Origin: Haematobia irritans
Lineage: Eukaryota; Arthropoda; Insecta; Diptera; Muscidae
Reading direction: 5' to 3'
Assembly: GCF_050003625.1 (NCBI RefSeq)
Contig: NC_134401.1
Coordinates: 70,536,537-70,600,536, forward strand
Length of the DNA: 64,000 nucleotides
In this document: piece after piece, positions 12,089 through 23,165 of the stretch
How positions within the stretch are numbered: the stretch's first letter is position 1
Layout of the letters: each line of letters starts with the position of its first letter
Program-made: the position numbers and the translations under genes
The notes under the pieces: model-generated
Database searches by the model: none
What the model was told of the DNA's origin: nothing
What the model saw: the letters and a program-made list of their open reading frames with translations, nothing else

Positions 12089-15000
12089 AAACAGGCAAGA
12101 GCTTTTGGATATCATCTTGGCCTCGCAAGAACTGAATGAAATGATATCTGAGTGGCAGGTTTTAAGTGACCACAGCTTCTCAGATCATCGCTACATCAGT
12201 TTCAAATTTGATGTTCATATCACCAAGACCATATTTCCGCCAAATGTTAGGAAAGCTGACTGGAAAAGGTATAGGGAATCGTTCAATATGATGATACCGG
12301 AAATAATAGAGACAAATATGAGAAATGTGCAAGATATCGAACACGCAGTGGAGCGGATTACTAAGGCCTTCAACATCTCACTGAAAGCTGCATGCCCTAG
12401 AGGAAAGCCAAGGGGGTGGTCTACGGAATTAAGTAATATGAGGAAATCCTGCAGGAAGCTCTTTAACAGGCAACGTCCACCAGAGCCCCTGAGGACTGGG
12501 ACGCTTACAAGAAGAATCTGAGAGGATACAAGCGAGAACTGAGAAAGGCTCAGCATAACTCTTGGAATGATTACTACAGCAGTATTGAGAATACGTCCGA
12601 GGCTTCCAGACTACGGAAGGTTCTAGCATCCACCAACTCCGCTCCAGGTTTCATTAAAACATCGGAGGGCAATTGGACAACGTCCAGTGAGGAGACGCTG
12701 GAGGTACTATTGGGCACACATTTTCCTGGAAATCAGACGGTTGAACCATGTACTGGCGGTGCCACAGTTGCTCAGCGGTCGTTTCCTGTCGAGGAAATTG
12801 TATCGGAAACTAGAATAAGATGGGCGCTAAATAGCTTTGGATCATTCAAATCCCCCGGAACTGATGGGATTACTCCGGCGGAGTTACAAGCTGTAACTGA
12901 CAAAATTATCCCCTGGTTGTCGGTGATATATAAAGGATGTATCAACTTATCATATATCCCAGGAAAGTGGAGGGAAACAAAAATCGTTTTCATACCTAAA
13001 GCGGGAAAAGCCTCTCACTCGAGGGCGAAGGATTTCCGACCAATCAGCTTATCCTCATTCCTACTTAAGACTCTGGAGAGGATGATAGATATTTATCTTA
13101 GAACTAGCATCGATTCAAGTTTGTTCTCGAAACGACAGCATGCATACTCGAAGGGCAGGTCTACTGAGACCGCACTACATGAACTAGTCAGCTTTATTGA
13201 AAGCTCACTATCTTTCAAAGAATACACAATCGTGGCGTTTCTAGACATCGAAGGGGCGTTCAATAATGTCCATCCGAGCTCGATATTAAATGGACTGACA
13301 ACTCTGAATGTTGATCCATGTATACTCAGGCTGTTAGATGAACTGCTAATGAAGAGACGTATTTCAGCCACACTAGGACAAGCAAACATACAAAGGTATG
13401 TGAACAGAGGCACTCCCCAAGGAGGAGTTCTATCACCTCTTCTTTGGAATGTTGCTATAAATAGCCTTCTTGTTACTCTAGAAAAAGAAAGGATAAAAGT
13501 GGTGGCATACGCAGATGATGTGGCTCTGGCAGTCAGGGAAAAATTCCCATCCACAATCAGAGATTTTATTCAGAGGGCCCTCCGGATGATTGAGATATGG
13601 GCGAAAGACAATGGTCTTGGGGTAAATCCTGCAAAGACAGAATTAGTCATGTACTGCAAAGATCGCAAAACTCCCACGGTTAGGCCTATTTCCTTAGGGG
13701 GTATTGAAATTCCCTTTGGTGATTGTGCAAAATACCTTGGCGTTATTTTGGACAGGAAGCTGAACTTTAAGCTTAATATTGAAGAAAGGGCGAGAAAGGC
13801 AACTTTAGCTTTGTACTCGTGCAAAAAGGCAATAGGAAAAAAGTGGGGACTAAAACCAAAAATTGTGCATTGGCTATACACGGCAGTGGTTAGACCTATA
13901 ATGCTATATGGTGTTGTAGTCTGGTGGCCGGCACTTCAGAAACCGACTTGTTTAGATAAAGTTCAGCGTATGGCGTGTTTGTGTACTTCAGGCGCATTCA
14001 GCAAGACAGGAACAAATTCCCTTAATGTCATGCTGCATCTATTGCCTTTAGACATTTTGGTCAAACAGTCAGCTGCAACAACGGCTGTGCGGTTGCGCGA
14101 ACTATCGCTGTGGTCGGAAAAAGGTTACGGTCACAGTTCTGTCCTCAAAATAATGCCAGATGTGCCTAACGTAGTGGATTACACTTTGGCGAGTCCACTT
14201 TTCGACAAAAAGTTTGAGACTCTAATCCCCAACAGTGAGGCGTGGTGCACACAGACCCCGGGGAATAAAGAATATATAGATTTCTACACTGATGGCTCCA
14301 AATTGGATGGACAAGTGGGGTTCGGAGTATATTCTAATGATCTGGAACTTCGAATAGCAAAAAGATTACCTAATCACTGTAGTATTTTTCAGGCTGAAAT
14401 ATTAGCAATAAGAGAGGTGGCGAATTGGCTGAGAAGTAATGTTCCAAAAAATGTGGGCATTAATATATACTCAGACAGTCAACCTGCAATAAAATCCTTG
14501 GACTCTGTGTTCCTCAACTCGAAAACGGCCATCGACTGCCGCAAATCTCTCAATGAGATGGCTGAGCAGTACAATATTCACCTAATATGGGTGCCTGGCC
14601 ATAGGAACATACCGGGGAACTCCGAAGCGGATGAGTTGGCAAGGCTAGGGACTACCTTACATATTCCAGGGGAACTAGAATTTGTTGGTATGCCCCTAGC
14701 TACCTGCAAGCTCATGCTGCGTGAGAAGGCTGTTATGATGGCAAATGTTCGATGGGAGAATTGCAAGGGTTGTAACGACACCAAGCAAATATGGCCCCAT
14801 TTCAACTTAAACCGCACACTAGATATGCTAATGTTCTCGAGACGTCAGATATCACTCCTGATATCTGCTATAACGAGATGCCCCAACCTTTGTCACTAAA
14901 AACAGGCAAGAGCTTTTGGATATCATCTTGGCCTCGCAAGAACTGAATGAAATGATATCTGAGTGGCAGGTTTTAAGTGAACACAGCTTCTCAGATCATC

Positions 15001-17678
15001 GCTACATCAGTTTCAAATTTGATGTTCATATCACCAAGACCATATTTCCGCCAAATGTTAGGAAAGCTGACTGGAAAAGGTATAGGGAATCGTTCAATAT
15101 GATGATACCGGAAATAATAGAGACAAATATGAGAAATGTGCAAGATATCGAACACGCAGTGGAGCGGATTACTAAGGCCTTCAACATCTCACTGAAAGCT
15201 GCATGCCCTAGAGGAAAGCCAAGGGGGTGGTCTACGGAATTAAGTAATATGAGGAAATCCTGCAGGAAGCTCTTTAACAGGCAACGTCCACCAGAGCCCC
15301 TGAGGACTGGGACGCTTACAAGAAGAATCTGAGAGGATTCAAGCGAGAACTGAGAAAGGCTCAGCATAACTCTTGGAATGATTACTACAGCAGTATTGAG
15401 AATACGTCCGAGGCTTCCAGACTACGGAAGGTTCTAGCATCCACCAACTCCGCTCCAGGTTTCATTAAAACATCGGAGGGCAATTGGACAACGTCCAGTG
15501 AGGAGACGCTGGAGGTACTATTGGGCACACATTTTCCTGGAAATCAGACGGTTGAACCATGTACTGGCGGTGCCACAGTTGCTCAGCGGTCGTTTCCTGT
15601 CGAGGAAATTGTATCGGAAACTAGAATAAGATGGGCGCTAAATAGCTTTGGATCATTCAAATCCCCCGGAACTGATGGGATTACTCCGGCGGAGTTACAA
15701 GCTGTAACTGACAAAATTATCCCCTGGTTGTCGGTGATATATAAAGGATGTATCAACTTATCATATATCCCAGGAAAGTGGAGGGAAACAAAAATCGTTT
15801 TCATACCTAAAGCGGGAAAAGCCTCTCACTCGAGGGCGAAGGATTTCCGACCAATCAGCTTATCCTCATTCCTACTTAAGACTCTGGAGAGGATGATAGA
15901 TATTTATCTTAGAACTAGCATCGATTCAAGTTTGTTCTCGAAACGACAGCATGCATACTCGAAGGGCAGGTCTACTGAGACCGCACTACATGAACTAGTC
16001 AGCTTTATTGAAAGCTCACTATCTTTCAAAGAATACACAATCGTGGCGTTTCTAGACATCGAAGGGGCGTTCAATAATGTCCATCCGAGCTCGATATTAA
16101 ATGGACTGACAACTCTGAATGTTGATCCATGTATACTCAGGCTGTTAGATGAACTGCTAATGAAGAGACGTATTTCAGCCACACTAGGACAAGCAAACAT
16201 ACAAAGGTATGTGAACAGAGGCACTCCCCAAGGAGGAGTTCTATCACCTCTTCTTTGGAATGTTGCTATAAATAGCCTTCTGGTTACTCTAGAAAAAGAA
16301 AGGATAAAAGTGGTGGCATACGCAGATGATGTGGCTCTGGCAGTCAGGGAAAAATTCCCATCCACAATCAGAGATTTTATTCAGAGGGCCCTCCGGATGA
16401 TTGAGATATGGGCGAAAGACAATGGTCTTGGGGTAAATCCTGCAAAGACAGAATTAGTCATGTACTGCAAAGATCGCAAAACTCCCACGGTTAGGCCTAT
16501 TTCCTTAGGGGGTATTGAAATTCCCTTTGGTGATTGTGCAAAATACCTTGGCGTTATTTTGGACAGGAAGCTGAACTTTAAGCTTAATATTGAAGAAAGG
16601 GCGAGAAAGGCAACTTTAGCTTTGTACTCGTGCAAAAAGGCAATAGGAAAAAAGTGGGGACTAAAACCAAAAATTGTGCATTGGCTATACACGGCAGTGG
16701 TTAGACCTATATGGTGTTGTAGTCTGGTGGCCGGCACTTCAGAAACCAACTTGTTTAGATAAAGTTCAGCGTATGGCGTGTTTGTGTACTTCAGGCGCAT
16801 TCAGCAAGACAGGAACAAATTCCCTTAATGTCATGCTGCATCTATTGCCTTTAGACATTTTGGTCAAACAGTCAGCTGCAACAACGGCTGTGCGGTTGCG
16901 CGAACTATCGCTGTGGTCGGAAAAAGGTTACGGTCACAGTTCTGTCCTCAAAATAATGCCAGATGTGCCTAACGTAGTGGATTACACTTTGGCGAGTCCA
17001 CTTTTCGACAAAAAGTTTGAGACTCTAATCCCCAACAGTGAGGCGTGGTGCACACAGACCCCGGGGAATAAAGAATATATAGATTTCTACACTGATGGCT
17101 CCAAATTGGATGGACAAGTGGGTTTCGGAGTATATTCTAATGATCTGGAACTTCGAATAGCAAAAAGATTACCTAATCACTGTAGTATTTTTCAGGCTGA
17201 AATATTAGCAATAAGAGAGGTGGCGAATTGGCTGAGAAGTAATGTTCCAAAAAATGTGGGCATTAATATATACTCAGACAGTCAACCTGCAATAAAATCC
17301 TTGGACTCTGTGTTCCTCAACTCGAAAACGGCCATCGACTGCCGCAAATCTCTCAATGAGATGGCTGAGCAGTACAATATTCACCTAATATGGGTGCCTG
17401 GCCATAGGAACATACCGGGGAACTCCGAAGCGGATGAGTTGGCAAGGCTAGGGACTACCTTACATATTCCAGGGGAACTAGAATTTGTTGGTATGCCCCT
17501 AGCTACCTGCAAGCTCATGCTGCGTGAGAAGGCTGTTATGATGGCAAATGTTCGATGGGAGAATTGCAAGGGTTGTAACGACACCAAGCAAATATGGCCC
17601 CATTTCAACTTAAACCGCACACTAGATATGCTAATGTTCTCGAGACGTCAGATATCACTCCTGATATCTGCTATAACG
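9254..17678 (+). repeat. Three tandem copies of a 2811 bp internal LINE-A segment
   Basis: Unit starts: 9254, 12064 and 14875 (2810, 2811 and about 2804 bp). Each runs from the endonuclease (GAGATGCCCCAACC) to the end of RNase H (CTGCTATAACG). The junction ATAACG/AGATGCCCC is identical at 12064 and 14875. The last copy continues into the normal LINE 3' end (GGTCGCTGCC). The copies share the inactivating frame change near 9690, 12500 and 15310, so amplification occurred locally after death rather than by retrotransposition. They differ by a few substitutions and two small deletions. Confidence 0.93.
12105..14899 (+). pseudogene. LINE-A ORF2, copy 2: partial EN plus RT-RNase H
   Basis: Endonuclease C-terminus (LDIILASQEL to SDHRYISF) runs without the copy-1 frameshift to a stop at 12519-12521. 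RT-RNase H then occupies 12710-14899 (729 residues). Motif C is the canonical YADD (GAT GAT at 13514-13519). RNase H residues are as in copy 1. It differs from copy 1 also at MGTHFPG versus MDTHFPR and FGSFK versus FGPFK. It ends in the same artificial fusion as copy 1 (stop 14897-14899). Confidence 0.9.
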
Positions 17679-17930
17679 GGTCGCTGCCTTATAGGCGATT
17701 GTGCAAAAACTATTGGCGCGAAGTATAATGACTATTGTGTGAGCTGTCATGATGCGAAGGAAAAAGAGTCAATTAAACACCTCTTGTGTGAGTGTCCTGC
17801 ATTTTGTGCAAAGCGCAAGCAACTTTTAGGAGCATATAGCTTCAGATTACTGGCGGATCTGGAAAACGTTAACTTAAGCAGTCTGCTAATGTTTTTGGAA
17901 CAATCTGGTTGGTTCAACAAAGAAAAATAA
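14916..17930 (+). pseudogene. LINE-A ORF2, copy 3: EN part, RT, RNase H, zinc knuckle
   Basis: Same start as copy 2. RT runs 15521 to about 16710 with intact YADD. An 8 bp deletion at about 16709 (ATAATGCT missing) shifts the frame. RNase H then continues in the frame 16674-17930. Only this copy keeps the authentic C-terminus, with a cysteine/histidine cluster (CVSCHDAKEKESIKHLLCEC) typical of LINE C-terminal knuckles, and stops at 17928-17930. Confidence 0.9.
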
Positions 17931-18066
17931 TCAAGAAGGTTCAGCGGTTAAAACTAGAAGTGCCCATATGTAATAGGTACTTTTAGTTAATGTGGTATCA
18001 CAATGGACTGAATAGTCTAAGTGAGCCTGAATCTTAATCGGGCTGCCACTTTAACCTAACCTAACC
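17931..18066 (+). other. LINE-A 3' UTR and CCTAA-repeat tail
   Basis: Contains AATGTGGTATCACAATGGAC, TGAATAGTCTAAGTGAGCC and ATCGGGCTGCC, then TTTAACCTAACCTAACC. The same ~75 bp ends every SINE here (30158-30240 minus, 46160-46225 plus, 54570 region) and the LINE-A fragments at 37440-37532 and 54386-54475. It is probably the RT recognition tail. Confidence 0.9.
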
Positions 18067-18883
18067 ATACCCTGCACCACTTTGTAGATCTAAAGTTTCG
18101 ATACCATATCACATCCGTCAAATGTGTTGGATACTATATATAAAGGTTTGTCCCAAATACATACATTTAAATATCACTCGATTTGGACAGAATTTGATAG
18201 GCTTTTACAAAATCTATAGACTCAAAATTTCAGTTGGCTAATGCACTAGGGTGGAACACAATGTTAGTAAAAAAATATGAGAAAATATTTAAATCTTAAT
18301 AAAACTTCGCAAAAGTTTATTTATGATTTATCGCTCGATATATATGTATTAGAAGTTCAGGAAAATTAGAGTCATTTTTACAACTTTTCGACTAAGCAGT
18401 GGCGATTTTACAAGGAAAATGCTGGTATTTTGACCATTTTTGTCGAAATCAGAATAACATATATATGGGAGATCTATCTAAATCTGAACCGATTTCAACC
18501 AAATTTGACACGCATAGCTACAATGCTAATTCTACTCCCTGTGCAAAATTTCAACTAAATCGGAGCAAAAAATTAGCCTCTGTGGTCATATGAGTGTAAA
18601 TCGGGCGAAAGCTATATATGGGAGCTATATCTAAATCTGAACCGATTTCAACCAAATTTGGCACGCATAGCTACAATGCTAATTCTACTCCCTGTGCAAA
18701 ATTTCAACCAAATTGGGCCAAAACTCTGGCTTTTAGGACCCTATTAGTCCATATCGGGCGAAAGATATATATGGGAGATATCTAAATCTGAACCGATTTC
18801 AATCAAATTTTGCACACTTAACTATACGACTAAGTGTTATGTTTGTACAAAATTTCAAGCAAATCGGTATAAAACGCTGGATA
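18067..18883 (-). repeat. Repeat X, continued, with ~153 bp tandem units
   Basis: Resumes at ACCCTGCACCAC and matches the minus strand of 60395-60770. It then holds three units spaced 154 and 153 bp (TATATGGGAG at 18462, 18616, 18769), with TCTAAATCTGAACCGATTTC in each. No gene is visible. Confidence 0.8.
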
Positions 18884-19305
18884 TGGAGAAAGTCTCTCCA
18901 TAAGAGCAAAGGTGTCGATTTTATTAAGCCTTGTTTCTAATGCCTCAATCATAGACTGGCATAACTGTCTTGTTTGCTCAGTAGCGGTTTTAATTGCTAC
19001 CTCAATAATAGCTTGTAATGCGGTGGCATCCATTTTCACTTCAGTTTTTTTCTTTTATTATCCCCGCTAAACTTATTTAAATAATCAATAAAACTGTCTA
19101 AATTCATAAGCTTAATGAAAAGGTTAATAAAAGACAATTTAATTATATATTTAATCTTTCGAATTAAATTAGTAATTTAACACATTTTAGTTTGAAAAAT
19201 TTATATAAAAATATTTAAGATTTTGAAAATTAATTTCAAAAAAAAAAACAATACAGATTTACAAAACTTGGTAAATAATTAATAGTTTTTAAATCGATGT
19301 CACCA
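18884..19305 (-). repeat. Fragment of the palindrome-arm sequence, with truncated coding-like segment
   Basis: Matches the right arm from about 3560 to 3985. It encodes MKMDATALQAIIEVA on the minus strand (start 19039) without the 215 bp duplication. It is cut at 19305 by the Penelope-like fragment. This shows that the arm sequence is an interspersed repeat. Confidence 0.75.
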
Positions 19306-19470
19306 ACCACATCCTCATCAGCATTCTCTACTTGCAGCAAAACTATCAACCAATTATCAGAATAAATTCAGGCATTTCATTAAACCCAACAATGAACCAC
19401 ACTTGAACCTTCCGAAAAGAGGTTTTACATGATAGTCGGCTTATGCCGAAATAAATTCGTACAAATATAT
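19306..19470 (-). mobile_element. Penelope-like fragment, truncated inside the hammerhead
   Basis: About 160 bp match 23308-23472 in the same orientation (CTTGAACCTTCCGAAAAGAG, TTACATGATAG, CGAAATAAATTCGTACAAA). On the minus strand it ends within helix II of the hammerhead motif: stem I strand CTTGCAG complement and CTGATGA remain, the GAAA half is gone. The next ~90 bp (to 19560) hold nothing recognisable. Confidence 0.7.
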
Positions 19471-19559
19471 CTCTTTTCCGTTGCCACCGTCAAATCATCG
19501 ATTTGAGTGCAGTTGGCTGGGTTTATTTTGAGCATGCTTCCTATTCTTTCATTCGTTTT

Positions 19560-22500
19560 GTTTTGTTATTGTTGTTGTTGTTGTAACAATTTTTAATGTA
19601 GTTTCATCCATTTTGTTCTATGCTTGTGTAGTTCAGCTGGTAGCCAGATCAAGGAACTCTGGGACAAGGATGGGGTGTGTCCAGAGTGATCTGGTAGTGA
19701 TACGGGTAGGCTTAGCTGGGCAAGCAAAAAGGTGACGAGTGTCATGTGGCCCTTGATTACATATGGGACACACGTCAACTACGCTGCTATCAATCACTGA
19801 TAAGTATGAATTGAAGCGGCTGCACTTGCCTGATCTTAGTTGGGCCAAAACTACTCTTGTCTGCCTAGGGAGGTGTCTCTCCTCCGGTGCAATGGGCGGC
19901 GGTCGGACTCCGAGAACAGGATTAACCTTGTAGCTTCTCACCGCTTCAGCTACAGTATCCTCATGAATCCTGTTCAGACCTGTCTGGTATGCTGCCTGAT
20001 CTAGAGGCTCTCTTTTGTAACGCTGGATCTCTGGCTCTAGAAGGTGAAGATCAACCCTTACATTCCTGGGTGGAGGTTGTCTATCCACAAGATGGTGATT
20101 CGGATGACAACTTCGATGGCAACCCAAGAGGTACTGCTTTGACAACATGTAGTTGTATCGACGCACTGGGATGATCTTGGTCTCCGCATAAAGGTGATCC
20201 AGGGGTGTACTGCGGAGGCATCCTATTGCGGTTCTAAGGGCAGCGTTCTGACAGGTCTGTATGTTATTCCACTGCGTATCGCTCGTTTGAGGTGTCCACA
20301 CTGGCGCTGCATAGTTTACCACTGACCGGCCAATTGCCTTATATGTAGTTAACAAGGTTTCTTTGTCCGCACCCCAAGTGCTGCCGGCAAGCGACTTGAG
20401 GACCTTGTTTCTACCGCGGAGCTTATCACAAATTGCAGTGACATGGGCGGACGACTTATAAAGGCTGTCGAATGTGACCCCGAGAATCTTGGGGTAATTT
20501 GTTTTCGGAATTGTTTCGCCATCGACTCTGACATTCAACTGCCTGCGTACTTCCGCCGTCCATGTAGTGAATAGTGTGGCTGAGGATTTGGTGGGAGATA
20601 TCCTCAAATTTCTTACAGTTAATTAACTAGTAAGATCAGCGAGGAAGACATTTAATCGATCGCAAATGTCATCAACAATGGGCCCGGATGCCATGATTGT
20701 GCAATCGTCCGCATAAGACACAATCTCGACGCCGTCAGGAGGGGGTGGAATCGAGGACAGGTAGAGGTTAAACAGTGCTGGAGAAATCACCCCGCCCTGG
20801 GGAACTCCCTGTTTAACTCTACGAGGTTTTGACTTCTTGTCCCTGAACCCACGTACGACTGGCGTCCACACATATAATTCAGAACCCAACGCTTCGCCCC
20901 TGCCGGTAGGGACGTATTCTCGATGTCCTCGAATAATGTGGCATGGTTGACCGTATCGAACGCTTTCGATAGGTCAAGCGCCACGAGGACCGTCCTATGA
21001 CACGGCTTGGGCTGGTTAAGTCCCCTATTGATATGTGTCGAAATGGCATGTAAGGCCGTCGTCGTACTGTGTACCTTACGGAATCCATGTTGATGGTGGG
21101 CAGCTGGAAAATTCTCCACAAGGCTGGGGAGGAGTAGTGCCTCAAGTGTCTTGGCTACTGGCGAGAGAAGGGATATCGGTCTGTACGATTCACCTTTACT
21201 CGAATCTTTGCCTGGCTTCAGTAGTGGAATCACTCTTCCCATCTGCCAGACATCGGGTATAATGAGTGATTCCAAGGACAAATTGAGGAGTCTGGTCAGG
21301 TACTCAACTCCCAGTATTCCCAGATGCTTCAGCATTAGCATTGAAATTCCGTCGGGGCCCAGCGCCTTAGATGGTTTCGCGCTGTTGATGACATTGGTAA
21401 CTTCAGCTGCGGTAAATTGTGGTGTGTCGTCGGCTCGGAGACCACGTATGCGACGAGTGGCTCTCCTTTTCGCTCTATCACTCTCGGGGTGCTCGACAAA
21501 CAGTCGGCTGAAATATTTGGCGCATCTCTTCGGATCAGTCACAGTCACGTCGCCAAAGGTGACTGAAATCCCATCATCACTTGTAGCGGGGTTCGAGAGG
21601 GCTCTCACTGTTGACCACAATTTACCAGTCCCTGTGCCTAAGTTACATTGCTTCAGGTGCTCTAACCAAGTGTTCCTCTTGTGCTCGCCGACTATCTTAC
21701 TAATCTCTAGATTTAGTTCTCTGATTCTAGGATCAGCAGGGTTAGCACGACGGCGTTCATCACGCTCGTCTGCGAGTCCCGCCGCTTCGGCTGGGAAGTT
21801 GGGCCTCACTTGGGCAATTCGACCAGCGGGTATGAAGCGAGCGGCTGCTGCGTTGATGATGTCCCGGAACGCCCTCTGGGCAACATGAACATGAGAGGGG
21901 GACGGGAGCTCACTGAAGCGGCGATCGGTGTATTCTCTGAAGCCTTCCCAGTTGGCTTTCTTTTGATTGATAAACGTCCGGCGTTCAGAGGTTATGAAAT
22001 CGGAGGGTCGGTTAATGGTGAGAATTATGGGGAGGTGGTCCGATCCCAATGAAATGACGGGTTGCCAGGAAACGTCATTTATCAGACCAGGCGACGCTAA
22101 AGATAAATCTGGTGAACTGCTGCAGTCACCCATAATTCTCGTGGGGGCCTCTTCGTTCACCGTGCAAAATGTGGAGAAATCTATCTGCCATGCCAAAGCT
22201 ATGCCTCTCTGGTCATTACCTAGGAGTGAATGCCAAAGTTCATGGTGGGCATTAAAGTCTCCTAGAACCAATCGGTTATGCCCGCACATTAGCCACTCAA
22301 TGTTTGGGCAATAACCTGGAGCACAGCTACCAACCGGCGGTATATACACATTGTATAGCTCTATCTCGGCAGCCCCAGACTTGACTGCTACCCCCATACA
22401 TTCCATATACGGGTCACTAGTGTCTGGCACAAGCGGGATAGGTCTATACTACACGGAACGGTGTATTATGAAAGCCAGGCCACCACCTCCACTTCTTGTG

Positions 22501-23165
22501 CGATCCTTTCGAAGCACATTGTATCCATCACAATGGCGTAGGCTGCAGGTGGAATTCAGCTTAGTCTCCTGGATCGCTGCGACTCTTATCCTTTTCCGAT
22601 TCATAAAGTCCACGATTTCGCTAATCTTACCTCGGAGCCCGTTGCAATTAAATTGCAAAAACGATGCACTATCCGGAACTGGAACAATAATATTGGGTGT
22701 AAGATGCTGCGGCGGAGAATATTGTTGAACGGGAGATGTCGGGGGGCTCGCATAGTCAGACGACCCACTGGTGCTATCGTTGGCATAGCATCCTGCCACG
22801 TAGTCAGTGTGACTATACTCCCGCAGCGATGTTAAGCCGGAACAGTTCCGGTAATGCACCCACTCCAAGCACCGGTTACACCTTACCGAAACCGAACGGT
22901 GGTGGATCAGGTTTCGGCAGACTGAACAATACCATGGTCCAGGGTTCTCCTCTATCCCGGCTCGGACCAATAGCAAACGGAGAAGGCTCCCCGGGATGCA
23001 CCTTCTCCAACACAAAAAGACGGACGAAACAACACGTACACTGATTTGGCAGCCGCTGGCCAATGGATGGGTCCATCGGGAGAACCCGCCGCCGTGGGAT
23101 TGGGTTTTGTTCTTCAATCATTCATTCTTCAATCATTTGTTCTTCAATCATTGTTGTTGTTTTTT
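19560..23165 (-). mobile_element. LINE-B: jockey-like non-LTR retrotransposon
   Basis: Near full-length minus-strand element: short 5' region with three ~13 bp TTCTTCAATCATT repeats (23112-23158), one long ORF, and a 3' end in CAA repeats (plus-strand GTTGTTGTTGTTGTTG at 19570-19585). There is no RNase H, as in the jockey type. It lies between two same-orientation Penelope-like fragments (19306-19470 and 23166-23472). No clear target duplication was found. Confidence 0.88.
19633..23117 (-). pseudogene. LINE-B ORF: 2A-like motif, zinc finger, endonuclease, RT
   Basis: From 23117: hydrophobic N-terminus, 2A-like GIEENPGP (Pro61 at 22935-22937), then a Cys/His finger (C64, C67, C80, C83, H88, C92) of PHD-like spacing. 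Endonuclease follows: LQFNCNGLRGK, AIQETKL, LVLGDFNAHHELWHS, SLGSDHLPI. RT has LDLSKAFDTVNH, GVPQGGVISPALFN and SYADDCTIM. The C-terminus has a knuckle, CPICNQGPHDTRHLFACP. Breaks: TAG at 22449-22451 in the endonuclease, a frameshift between about 20815 and 20885 before motif B, and TAA at 20623-20625 after the YADD motif. Inactive. Confidence 0.9.

Larger units (their letters stand above)
7452..18066 (+). mobile_element. LINE-A: RNase H-bearing non-LTR retrotransposon with internal triplication
   Basis: Order: 5' UTR, ORF1 (7560-8786), ORF2 with apurinic-type endonuclease, reverse transcriptase, RNase H and C-terminal zinc knuckle, then a 3' UTR ending in CCTAA repeats. The domain order with RNase H fits the I/LOA-like group. 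Both borders are set by interruption of repeat X: left flank ends TATATTATA, right flank starts ATACCCTGC, so any target duplication is only about 3 bp. Total 10.6 kb; removing the two extra 2811 bp internal copies gives about 5.0 kb, a normal full length. All copies carry frameshifts, so it is dead. Confidence 0.9.

Noticed and set aside
18050..18066. True telomeric repeat
   Set aside because: Only two to three CCTAA units, always at the 3' end of LINE-A or SINE copies and internal to the contig.
21151..21888. 245-codon plus-strand frame inside LINE-B
   Set aside because: Antisense to the clearly coding endonuclease-RT frame, with no recognisable domain.
22736..23044. Plus-strand 102-codon frame near the LINE-B 5' end
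   Set aside because: Antisense to the 2A/zinc-finger coding region.
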